The notes under the pieces: generated by a model | Seen by the model: only the letters and a program-made list of their open reading frames with translations | Database searches by the model: none | What the model was told of the DNA's origin: nothing | Source: Stramenopiles sp. TOSAG23-6 | Lineage: Eukaryota; Sar | Length of the DNA: 27,236 bases | NCBI GenBank assembly: GCA_900128565.1 | Contig: LT635982.1 | Coordinates: 1-27,236, forward strand | Direction: 5' to 3' | Position numbers and translations under genes: made by a program | Shown here: piece after piece, positions 1 through 7,444 of the stretch | Position numbering within the stretch: position 1 is the stretch's first letter | Layout: every line of letters starts with the position of its first letter

Positions 1-2
1 AT

Positions 3-101
3 GTATGTTTTATTTTTTTTCAAATTCGAATTTTTTTTTTATAAAAATTTTGTACTTAACAAATTTAAGTTTTTTTTTTCAAATATTTTTCCAAAATACA
101 T
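3..101 (+). mobile_element. Introner-like intron 1 of COG5 (left-edge copy)
   Basis: The intron starts GTATGTTTTA, is T-rich, carries the box GTACTTAAC at 52-60 and ends CCAAAATACAT. The first two window bases (AT) equal the last two of the intron. A canonical alternative ends at ACAG (105), so this copy does not decide between AG and non-AG splicing. The upstream exon is outside the window. Confidence 0.7.
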
Positions 102-105
102 ACAG

Positions 106-2064
106 GATCGCGATTATTTATTTGGTGCGTTGTCGCCGTATTTAGCTTTATTTTTGAAACGATCGTTACTGAGTTTGAATGAATTGCAAGTTAGAATTTG
201 GCCAAAACCATTTGAACATAATAAAAGTCCACAGAAGCGTACAAGAATAGTTGATGGAAATGCATGTAGTGAAAAAGCTATTTTGTATTATTCCGATAAA
301 ATGCCAAAAAATGATGATATTAATGCATATGTATTACGTATTATTCAGGAATTACGTAATGTATTTCGTGATAGAGGATTACTACTCGCTGTTGGCAGAG
401 GAATCACTACATCACTAAAATTTTTCACACGTTCTGCTCAAAAGATAATTATATCTACACCTGCAACATTTGAATTAAAGTTAGGTCAGTACAATGATAA
501 TATTAATGTCGATGTGGATGCTTCGCCAAAATTGACTACACAAAAAACACCAAAATTATCACCCGCTAAATATCATAATATTAGTGTTTATAAATCCTTG
601 TATATTGTCTGGAAATCTCTTGATTCATTTTTACTGTCTAAATCAGCACATTCACAACTAAACGATAATTATACTGTATTGCGCAGTTGTATATTACCTG
701 GAATTTTAGCTATTGAAGATCTTATGCGATCAATTCTAAGTCCATATTTTTCCTCGGCCTGTCACGATTTTCGTGGCATACTTTCACAAATGCATTTCGA
801 AAATTTTGGAAAAGGGTCTGGTAAAAAAGTATCGACTTATATGCACAAACTTCAATGGCGATTGGAACAATTTACAAAAATGTATTTGAATCCATTAGTT
901 TTACAGGATTTATTTGTAAAAAGCTCTGTTGGTGGTGGACAGTATGATGATGAAATATTGGGAGTTATGACACAACAATTATGTCAGCGTGTTGTTGTAG
1001 ACTTTATTAGAAATATTTCCTTGATTAGACCTTTATCTGAAGAAGGCAGGCTAAAATTGACTTGTGATTTAGCACAAATGGAACTGTCTCTTGGTCCATT
1101 AGTTGCAATATTATGTCATACTGGTATTCATAAAGGCAATAATTGTACTACAACTACTACACGGACAAATAATAACATGGAAAATCTTCAAACTCGAACA
1201 AATAATCAAAAAAAACATTCAATTAATGAAATTCTTGGTTCAGATATTTATGAAGAATTACGTGCATTTAGACCGTTATTGTTTCTAGATTCAAAAGATA
1301 TATCAAAAAATAATACAGAATTGTACAAATTACGCCCGAGTGTTTTTTGGCATCATCTTTTGGCTCGTTCTCCACCACAGCTTCAATTTCCATTTGAGTT
1401 TGATGTACGTTTTCTTTCTTTGTTTTTTCTGTTTTCTTTTATTTCTTTTATTTTTTCTCTTTCTTTTTTTTTACTTTTTCGTTTTGTCAAAAGGTTTTTT
1501 TTTTGTTTTGTCAAAAGATTTTTATTATAACATTTTTTTTTTCTTCAATATTTTCTCAAAATACATAATTCTACACAAGCAGCTTACATTAATTGGATGG
1601 AACAAGAAGGTAGAACACGGGCGTTGTCACTAGAAAATGGAAAAGCAGCAAATTTACATAGAAAAATCACTACTATTTCAACTGATTGTCATCAAATGAA
1701 ATCTGAAACTAAAAATTTATGTCATTTTGAAATGGCTCATTTGATTGCAGTTAAACCAATGAGTGTAGAATCTAGAGAACTTGTACGTTTTCATCATGAA
1801 TTTNATTTTTTTTTNTNTTTTTGTATGAAAATTTCGTACCTAACGAATTTCAATGTTTTGAAATATTTTTTCATAATACTTGAAGCGATTGTTAATGCAA
1901 AATTGAAACAGTGTCTCGATACGTATGCTAATAGAGTAAGTGCATCTCCAACTGATTCATTATGCGAAGAATATCAAATACTTTTGAAAGTAGGAAGAGA
2001 AATCTATGAAACATTTTACAGAACAATTTCTCTAAGAATGAAAAGAAGAATGAAAGATTTGTAA
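106..2064 (+). CDS. COG5: Conserved oligomeric Golgi complex subunit 5, C-terminal part (5' incomplete)
   Basis: COG5 belongs to lobe B of the COG tether, which acts on the cytosolic face of the Golgi in retrograde vesicle traffic. Exons are 106-1404, 1567-1782 and 1882-2064; the gene runs off the left edge, where the window opens inside an intron. Family-like stretches visible in exon 1 are LIRPLSEEGRLKLTCDLAQM, MELSLGPL, LRAFRPLLF and LLARSPPQLQFPFEF. These match, in order, the segment before the C-terminal part of animal COG5. Splicing GAT(1404) to AAT(1567) gives PFEFDNSTQAAYINWMEQ, which aligns without a gap to the matching human region (recalled, not searched). Exon 3 ends in a basic tail RMKRRMKDL and stop TAA. 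The insert at about 1140-1215 (TTTTRTNNN, NNQKK) is low complexity. The assignment is strong; exact exon joins are inferred because the introns lack a usable AG at the expected place. Confidence 0.88.
1405..1566 (+). mobile_element. Introner-like intron 2 of COG5
   Basis: It starts GTACGTTTTC and ends TTTTCTCAAAATACAT. The body is an expanded T/C-rich tract with an internal duplication of TTTTGTCAAAAG (about 1484 and 1508). The conserved internal box is eroded. Exon ends AT and intron ends AT. Ending here gives a gap-free COG5 protein. The alternative GT at 1409 with AG at 1578-1579 is also in frame but removes three residues. Confidence 0.65.
1783..1881 (+). mobile_element. Introner-like intron 3 of COG5
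   Basis: A 99-nt copy that starts GTACGTTTTCATCATGAATT, carries GTACCTAAC at 1836-1844 and ends TCATAATACTT. The exon before it ends in CTT, as does the intron. Three undetermined bases (1804, 1815, 1817) lie in its T run. Because its length is a multiple of three, it reads through without a stop. An alternative GT at 1787 with AG at 1884-1885 is also in frame. Confidence 0.7.
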
Positions 2065-2140
2065 ATGTTTTTTTCTTAAGAATGAAAAGGGTGGCGAGAA
2101 TAGAAAGGAGGATGATCTGAAGAATAGTAAGGACATCTGT

Positions 2141-2182
2141 TTTTATATTTTCTGTGTTTCTCTTTTTATATTTTCTGTGTTT
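2141..2182. repeat. Short tandem repeat in the COG5 3' flank
   Basis: Two copies of TTTTATATTTTCTGTGTTT lie at 2141-2159 and 2164-2182, a period of 23 nt. They sit between the convergent 3' ends of COG5 and the next gene. No function is evident. Confidence 0.7.
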
Positions 2183-2333
2183 GAAGAATATAAAAAAATA
2201 AGTAAAGAATAACCAAAGAAGTCTTTCAAATCTTTCAACTTTTTCAATTATGTAACAAAATTGTACGCAAAATAGAGTATGACCCTAGTACTGTAGTAGG
2301 CATTGTGAGTTTTCAGACTTGATGATGAAATCA

Positions 2334-2894
2334 TTACATCAAAATCATCTTGAAGAACCACAAACTTAAAAGTAACAAAGTGAAGACAAATATAGGATAA
2401 CCAAGTATTTGAAAGTGTCCATCAAAATTTGGCTTCAACGATTCTGGCCTGAGAAGTTGTTTAACCTTAGTAGAGAGTCCATCGTCCGTTGGTTGAAGTA
2501 TCTTTGAATCATCAGTGCTGGGTTTTGAAACATTAGTGCTAGGTTTTGAAACATTAGTGTTGGATTTTGAATCATTAGTGTTGCTAGGTTCCAAGGCCAA
2601 TTTTCCAACATTGGATGACTCATCTGAATCATGGACAACCATTGGACCTGTAAACGTTGGCGAGGTATCTGGATCGTTTATATGTAAAGCCTTTTTTATT
2701 TTAAGTAATGAATCCGTCGTGTGACGATGTTTTGGCCATACAGATGTTTGATTTTTCTTTTTTGCCTTTTTGTTTGTTACCTTTTTCCTCCGTCTTCTCC
2801 TCCGCCTTGTCCTTGCTCTTTTCCCCATCATTCCCATAGAAACATTTACCATCGAAAACAATAACAATGATAGTATAACAAAACGTAGTACCAT
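2334..2894 (-). CDS. Basic repeat protein with signal peptide and C-terminal membrane segment
   Basis: This 186-residue protein resembles no family I know. It starts with a hydrophobic segment, VLRFVILSLLLFSMVNV, that looks like a signal peptide or anchor. A strongly basic patch with eight consecutive arginines follows (RRRRRRRR near residues 30-37) and then KKVTNKKAKKK. The middle carries four heptads, SNTNDSK, SNTNVSK, PSTNVSK and PSTDDSK, encoded by a 21-nt repeat at about 2500-2585. Near the C-terminus lies a second hydrophobic stretch, YPIFVFTLLLLSLWFF. The layout suggests a secreted-pathway or small membrane protein with a disordered, serine/asparagine-rich middle. The ATG at 2892-2894 is the first in frame. 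It is divergent from the PARP-like gene with about 205 bp between starts. It is probably a real gene, function unknown. Confidence 0.65.
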   Translation of the reverse strand: MVLRFVILSLLLFSMVNVSMGMMGKRARTRRRRRRRKKVTNKKAKKKNQTSVWPKHRHTTDSLLKIKKALHINDPDTSPTFTGPMVVHDSDESSNVGKLALEPSNTNDSKSNTNVSKPSTNVSKPSTDDSKILQPTDDGLSTKVKQLLRPESLKPNFDGHFQILGYPIFVFTLLLLSLWFFKMILM

Positions 2895-3098
2895 TTTTCA
2901 CGTATTGGGTTGTTCAATAAATAAAATAGATAAATGAGAGATGGAGGTGGACCTACCGTAGCTACTACGTAAAGTATTCGCAAAAAATAGCAAATAAATT
3001 TTCGAAATTTTGGCCAAATGTCAAATGTTAAGTCAAATTTTGAGTAGGACTACCTCTTGAGCTCTCTTGTCCTCGATAACAAAAAAGAAAAAAGAAGA

Positions 3099-3943
3099 AT
3101 GAAAAATACAATGGATCTTCAAAGTGTTAAAAAAGTAGATAAAACAATAAGTCGTGCAAAATATGATGGACTTATTTTTGGAGCATTTATAATTGTAGCA
3201 CTCGCTAGTGTCGTTTCATACCTTATATTTTCGAAAGATAATCGACGAGAAACAACTTCTTTTGCTGACTGCCACTTCATTTCTTATACTGATGTGTCTA
3301 CTGGACGCGTGTCTCCTGAAGACGTGAAACATTTTACTATCGCAAGAGATGAGTTCCGCAAGACGGCTAGCAGACCAGTTGTGGCAGTCGAATATTGCCA
3401 CTCTGCTCTTTTAGAAAGTCGTTACGAAGCTAAAAAGGAAGAGTTGAAAAGAGATCATCAGTCAACTGAAGAAGAATGGGTTTGGCACGGAACCTCAACA
3501 AAAGAAAACATCTCGTCAATATTTACAAATGGATTTAGGGAACCAAAAAGTCGCTTTCGTGACAAGAATGGAGATGGAAAAGATCAAACATTAAAATACG
3601 GTGCAGCAATGTACGTTTTTTTTTTCAAACTCGATTTATTTTTTCGTACGAAATTTTGTACCTAACGAAAAAAATTTCAAATATTTTTCCAAAATACATA
3701 TACTTTACAACGCATACACTGAGAGCCATTGAGAAATATAGCGGAACAAATAGCCTTATTTTATCAAAATTACTTTTTGGGAATCGTGGGTACAATACCT
3801 ATGGTACAACTCAGGATGACAAGGAATATGATACATGGCTAGCAGAACCTACAGAAATTCCATTGGAGTTTGAATTTCGACGATTTTTCAGAATGGTAAA
3901 GTACAAAGATTTAGTATTGCCAGTGTATGTGGTTCATTATTAA
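3099..3943 (+). CDS. Membrane-anchored PARP-like ADP-ribosyltransferase-fold protein
   Basis: Exons 3099-3610 and 3700-3943 give 251 residues. A single hydrophobic segment at about residues 28-47 (LIFGAFIIVALASVVSYLIF) follows a short basic N-terminus, suggesting a signal anchor. The C-terminal half looks like a PARP catalytic fold. WVWHGTS with NISSIF and NGF matches the H-containing NAD-binding strand and following helix. YGAAIYFTT, formed across the intron, matches the second conserved motif (YGxGIYF). VLPVYVVHY at the very end matches the usual PARP C-terminus (LPxYLVxY). The glutamate that precedes this last strand in polymerising PARPs is not evident: the aligned position falls in RRFFRMVKY. 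By family rules it would be a mono-ADP-ribosyltransferase or inactive. ATG 3099 was chosen as the first in-frame ATG. The fold call is fairly firm; activity and orientation are inferred. Confidence 0.72.
3611..3699 (+). mobile_element. Introner-like intron of the PARP-like gene
   Basis: An 89-nt copy: GTACGTTTTTTTTTTCAA, palindromic TTTCGTACGAAA variant, GTACCTAAC at 3658-3666, then ATTTTTCCAAAATACAT. The exon ends AT and the intron ends AT. Removing 3611-3699 restores the PARP motif YGAAIYFTT. No AG lies between the branch-like box and position 3723, and no nearby AG keeps that motif, so this is the clearest non-AG case in the window. Confidence 0.75.
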
Positions 3944-4207
3944 AGATTTATTTTTTGCGAAATTACCAATCTCACTGATAGAGTTCCAGATGTATTATTA
4001 TGATTCAAAAATAAATTCATAAGCTGTGTCAAATAACCTATCTCAGTGAATTAATATTATGTCCTTCTGAGTTCTGACTTTGTTAAAATTTGGTTGTTCA
4101 GAGTTACCCGGTACACCTACCTCCGCGCGAAAATTTCACAGGAACCTTTCGCAATTTAATTGAAAAATTCACTCGAAATCTATCAAGTTTGAACAACTTT
4201 TTTCAAA

Positions 4208-4840
4208 ATGTCCAATTTATCATACGACGACCTGAACGCACAGCTGGAAAAGACCACGGATGCAGAAGAAATTACAAGAATTATGCAGCTAATGAAGCCT
4301 CTGAGGGAGGATTACTACGCTAAGCTTAAAGAAAGTGCGAATCGGGAGCCGACGTTAGGGCCAGAATTGACTGCGATGCACGCGAAAGCCGATGAAATTA
4401 CTGCTGCTGGTGAGGTCTTACGTCCGGTATTGAAAGTAAAACACGCGAAATTGAATGAGCTCGAAGCAGAAATGAAGAAGCAATACGTTCTCATATTTGA
4501 TTATCATAACCAGTTTAGAAATCTACTGTTCACAGGGAAAGGGCTTATTATGGAAACTGCTAACCAAATTCCTGAAACCCCAGATGATTCGAAATTGACG
4601 ACGAAAGCAGAGGAACTTGAGGCGTGGAGAAAGTTCGGTGAAGAAATGGAGGAGACGGAGGCAGGTTTTAAAAAAGCTGTCTCCTCACTGGATGCTATAA
4701 AAAACTCACCTGAATGGATTTCACTAGAGGAAAAAATGAAAGCAGCAAAGAAAATAAAAAATGAATGTCATGCAGAGGCAATGAAGGTACATGCTGAAAT
4801 CACTGCAGCGTATGGGAATTTTGGTGATGTTCTCAACTAG
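4208..4840 (+). CDS. Orphan helical protein
   Basis: This intronless 210-residue protein is rich in E, K and A with heptad-like hydrophobic spacing, for example HAKLNELEAEMKKQYVL and KAEELEAWRKFGEEMEETEA. It probably forms a coiled coil or helical bundle. It has no signal peptide and no hydrophobic segment long enough for a membrane. The ATG at 4208 sits in AAAATGTCC and opens the frame MSNLSYDDLNAQLEK; the stop is TAG. Codon use is less A/T biased than the surrounding spacer. I do not recognise the family, so the cellular role is open. The 3' flank holds an antisense introner-like element. Confidence 0.75.
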   Translation: MSNLSYDDLNAQLEKTTDAEEITRIMQLMKPLREDYYAKLKESANREPTLGPELTAMHAKADEITAAGEVLRPVLKVKHAKLNELEAEMKKQYVLIFDYHNQFRNLLFTGKGLIMETANQIPETPDDSKLTTKAEELEAWRKFGEEMEETEAGFKKAVSSLDAIKNSPEWISLEEKMKAAKKIKNECHAEAMKVHAEITAAYGNFGDVLN

Positions 4841-4887
4841 ATAATAGTAGTATTGTAGATTTCTAAGTTCTAAGTAGTGTTGTGTGG

Positions 4888-5035
4888 AAAGATGACGTGA
4901 AATATTCAAAAATTTGAATTTTCTTAGGTACAAAATTTCGTACGAAATGAAATAAATTCGAAATTCAACGTTGAGGTGAAACGATGACGTGAATTGCTTT
5001 TTCGACGTTGATATGAAAGATGATGTGAAATGATT
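4888..5035 (-). mobile_element. Intergenic antisense introner-like element with flanking repeats
   Basis: Read on the minus strand, about 4901-4977 contains GTTGAATTTCGAATTTATTT, TTTCGTACGAAATTTTGTAC and CTAAG (box at 4923-4931), then a T-rich end. This is the same order as the introns of this window. It lies outside any gene, in the 3' flank of the 4208-4840 gene. A motif GATGACGTGAA flanks it at 4891-4901 and 4983-4993. A third, diverged copy GATGATGTGAA lies at 5020-5030, with a repeat unit of about 38 bp (CAACGTTGA / CGACGTTGA). It could be an insertion flanked by direct repeats or a decayed copy inside a minisatellite. Confidence 0.55.
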
Positions 5036-5134
5036 TTTTATAAAAATAAAAACTACACCAAAAACTACATTATTTGTTATCATCTTTATCAAAAAAATAA
5101 TATTTTACCGGGTAACCATTGTTATAAAAGAATC

Positions 5135-5139
5135 AAAAA
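5135..5139 (-). terminator. Pol III T-run terminator of tRNA-Phe
   Basis: A run of five T on the minus strand starts nine bases after the tRNA 3' end, the expected pol III stop signal. Confidence 0.7.
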
Positions 5140-5147
5140 GAATCGAA

Positions 5148-5172
5148 CGCCGCGAACCGGGATCGAACCAGT

Positions 5173-5219
<47 letters not shown>

Positions 5220-5220
5220 T
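5148..5220 (-). tRNA. tRNA-Phe (anticodon GAA)
   Basis: The minus strand folds as a cloverleaf of 73 nt. Acceptor ACCGCGA pairs with TCGCGGC except for the first pair (A-C). The D arm is GCTC/GAGC with loop AGTTGGGA. The anticodon arm is TCAGA/TCTGA around CTGAAGA, giving anticodon GAA. The variable loop is AGGTC, and the T arm ACTGG/CCGGT surrounds TTCGATC. Internal A and B boxes (TAGCTCAGTTGGGAGAGC; GGTTCGATCCC) are intact. There is no intron and no encoded CCA. The first-pair mismatch and a discriminator G are unusual for tRNA-Phe. Confidence 0.93.
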
Positions 5221-5371
5221 TGTGGCACGTCTCGCAACAAACATTAATAAACATCACCTTAAACTCCAAAAAAGAGATTGGTGTTTTCGATGACTTTTCT
5301 AAAAATTAAGAAAAATTCAAAAATATCAACAATTTCTGTCAAAATTTCCATTTTAGAAAACTAGAAAATGT

Positions 5372-7218
5372 TTAATTACGTTTTTTATTGTGTAATGTCT
5401 TCATTCCAAATAAATTTGGTTTCAAATCTTTAGTTTTTTTCAAAAGTGTAAGTTGAATAAATGAATGAGTTGCATCAATTGTTTGTTGTATTACTTGAAG
5501 GGGATCTGCATAGCCTGCTTGTTTTGTTATTTTAGATAATATGTGAGGAAACCACAAAGGAACATCGCATATCAAAATTTTGTATAATATGTCAAAATTA
5601 AAAAAATATTAGCATTGCATATCCAAATGAAAAATATAAAAAAAAAAAAATATTACAAAAAAAAAGTATTACAAAAGATTAAAAAAAAAAATTAAAATGT
5701 AAAAATATTAAAAAAATACCCACGCATGTTGTGTACCCGGTAATACAGAGAGAATCGTATTTGTGCTATTATTCATTAGACGAAGAGTACATTCTTTATA
5801 AAAACGCAAATCAGGCCATGGTTCTGATAGTACAATAAATGTTGCTTTATCCTTCATCCCAGTATCAAGAATTGAAGTTTTCAGACATTCTGTCCCTATA
5901 ATTTGTGAAAGTTTTTTCGTAAAAAAATCGTTAGGTACAAAATTTGGTACGAAAAAAAAAATTTGAAATTCAAAAAAATTAAAACATACATGGATCATAA
6001 AGCACACAAGCAGAAAATATAGATTGTAGTTCTTGTGTTGCACATATAGCTGTAGCAGCACCAAAACTATGCCCACACATGATTAATTTTGAACTATCGA
6101 TACTCTGTAACAGATTATTAAGAAAAAACTTTTCTTTATTGAATTCATCCTCAATTTCATCTCCATTATTGTCTACAACGCCGACTGTATTTGTGAAAAA
6201 ATATTTTGTCTTGGTCCATTGAAAAAAACATTAGCTAGTACTAGGTGTGAAATTTCATACTAAAAAAAAATCATACTAAAAACAAAAATCATTGGATTAA
6301 ATGTAAAATTTGAAAAGAAAACAAAGAAAACAAAGAAAACAAAAATCAAAAATCAAAAAGAAAAGAAAACAAGAAAAACAAAATAAAAAAAAAATTAAAA
6401 AAAAAAAATAAAAAAAAAAACATACCTCTTGATGAATCTTTTTCTTGAAGAATTTCGCAAATACGGCTTATTTCTTTCACTCTATGTTGAAGCATTTTAC
6501 CTCGAAACTCTCTTAAAATGGAGAGATATTTTGGATATCCTTTTTTTTTTTTCATTTGGTGTTAGTTCTCTTGGAGGTTGATAGCCATGTATTGTGGAAA
6601 AATATTTTTTTTTGTACAATTTGTTAGGTACAAAATTTCGTACGAAAAAAAAACTAAATTCGAAATTCAAAACATAAAACATACATGGACGACACCATTT
6701 TCAGTTTTACAATAAGAAGCGGAGCCACACTCATGCTCTAGAATGATTGCAATATACCCCTTCTTTACAAAGTAGCTTGCCATAACAGAATGGATGTCGC
6801 AGTTTCCGTATAAACCATGTGAAAATACAACGACTGGGTATTTTTCATTTTCTGGTGGTTGGAGAATTGGTGGAGAATGATTGGAATCTTTTTTTGTAGT
6901 AAAACATGGACTTACAGCTTTACCAAGTCCGAAAAAACGAAATATATACTGAGACTTACCAACTGACTTTGCTAAATGCTCTAGTACGCCATTGCGCATG
7001 TAAGGGTAAGAGGTATACTCGTCGGAAGAATGTCTTGCGATAGGATAATAAATTTGCGCACAACATGACTTTGTAAATCGAACGCGAACAGCTCCAGTCT
7101 CTACCCCACTTTCCGTTGTCAACGATGTCGACAACCTTGGATATCGGTTATAAATACCAAGACCTAGGACTCCAATGCCAAGAGCCGTCATTCCTTTCAC
7201 CATTGATCCATTATTCAT
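5372..7218 (-). CDS. Platelet-activating factor acetylhydrolase-like phospholipase A2 (group VII/VIII type)
   Basis: Exons on the minus strand are 6685-7218, 6426-6586, 5990-6184, 5720-5895 and 5372-5569, about 420 residues, the usual family size. The family hydrolyses short or oxidised acyl chains from sn-2 of phospholipids through a Ser-Asp-His triad. Visible signatures are YPVVVFSHGLYGN (oxyanion region), ILEHECGSASYCKTENG (where the family has an EHRD-like motif), the nucleophile elbow GHSFGAAT, YDPW built across an exon join (acid), and LPGTQHAW (histidine). The N-terminus has a short hydrophobic segment (ALGIGVLGLGIYNRY), so it may be membrane-anchored or secreted. Exon 2 is broken: the 12-base A run at 6541-6552 has one base too many to join TPNE to GYPKYLSILREF. 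The final join (HAW to CDVPLWFP) uses an intron with no AG. Divergent from the EF-hand gene, 226 bp between starts. Function strong, exon structure inferred. Confidence 0.85.
5570..5719 (-). other. Divergent intron 4 of the PAF-acetylhydrolase gene, no AG acceptor
   Basis: Minus strand starts GTATTTTTTTAATA and is extremely T-rich with repeated TTTGTAATA; 150 nt. It lacks the GTACCTAAC box. The flanking exons join as GTQHAW and CDVPLWFP, in agreement with the PAF-acetylhydrolase histidine motif and following region. No AG dinucleotide occurs between the donor and the downstream exon, so the end (about GATA) is placed from the protein only. Confidence 0.5.
5896..5989 (-). mobile_element. Introner-like intron 3 of the PAF-acetylhydrolase gene
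   Basis: Minus strand: GTATGTTTTAATTT, TTCGTACCAAATTTTGTACC followed by TAAC (box 5930-5938), ending CTTTCACAAATTATAG; 94 nt, canonical GT-AG. Splicing completes the codon TGG and creates YDPWTECLK, which contains the family's catalytic-acid motif. The exon ends CCAT and the intron ends ATAG, so the 2-bp duplication is not preserved. Confidence 0.75.
6185..6425 (-). mobile_element. Introner-like intron 2 of the PAF-acetylhydrolase gene (expanded)
   Basis: Minus strand starts GTATGTTTTTTTTTTTA and ends ATTTTTTCACAAATACAG. The body is enlarged to 241 nt by T-rich tracts and TTTTCTTTG-like repeats. A diverged core AGTATGAAATTTCACACCTA corresponds to the family box. The exon ends AG and the intron ends AG, so here the duplicated pair supplies a canonical GT-AG intron. 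The reading frame joins R-G to V-G-V-V-D. Confidence 0.65.
6587..6684 (-). mobile_element. Introner-like intron 1 of the PAF-acetylhydrolase gene
   Basis: Minus strand: GTATGTTTTATGTTTTGAAT, TTTCGTACGAAATTTTGTAC and CTAAC (box 6623-6631), ending TTTTTCCACAATACAT; 98 nt. The exon ends CCAT and the intron ends ACAT, so CAT is duplicated. The junction flanks read CCATGTAT at the 5' side and ATACATGG at the 3' side, an exact inverted repeat of 8 bp across both ends. The protein joins as VVHGYQPPRELTPNE. The last two intron bases are AT, not AG. Confidence 0.72.
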
Positions 7219-7444
7219 TTGAGGAGAAGAAAGATGAGAAGAAGGAAGATAAGAAAATTCTTTCGTAGGAACACAACAGCGAAGCAGAGATTAATTTTAA
7301 GAAATACGAAAAAGCGAAACACGAAAACAACCCGAAAACTTTTTTACAGCCGTTACAAGTCTAGGAGTCAAAAAACAAGTCAAAAAGATTTCATTAAAAA
7401 AACAAGAAGCTTGATAATAATAATCAAAAAAAAACAAAATTGTA

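Noticed and set aside
4724-5092. Minus-strand frame across the end of the 4208 gene and its flank
   Set aside because: It is antisense to a good coding region and reads through the introner-like element; the composition is hydrophobic and phenylalanine-rich from A/T bias.
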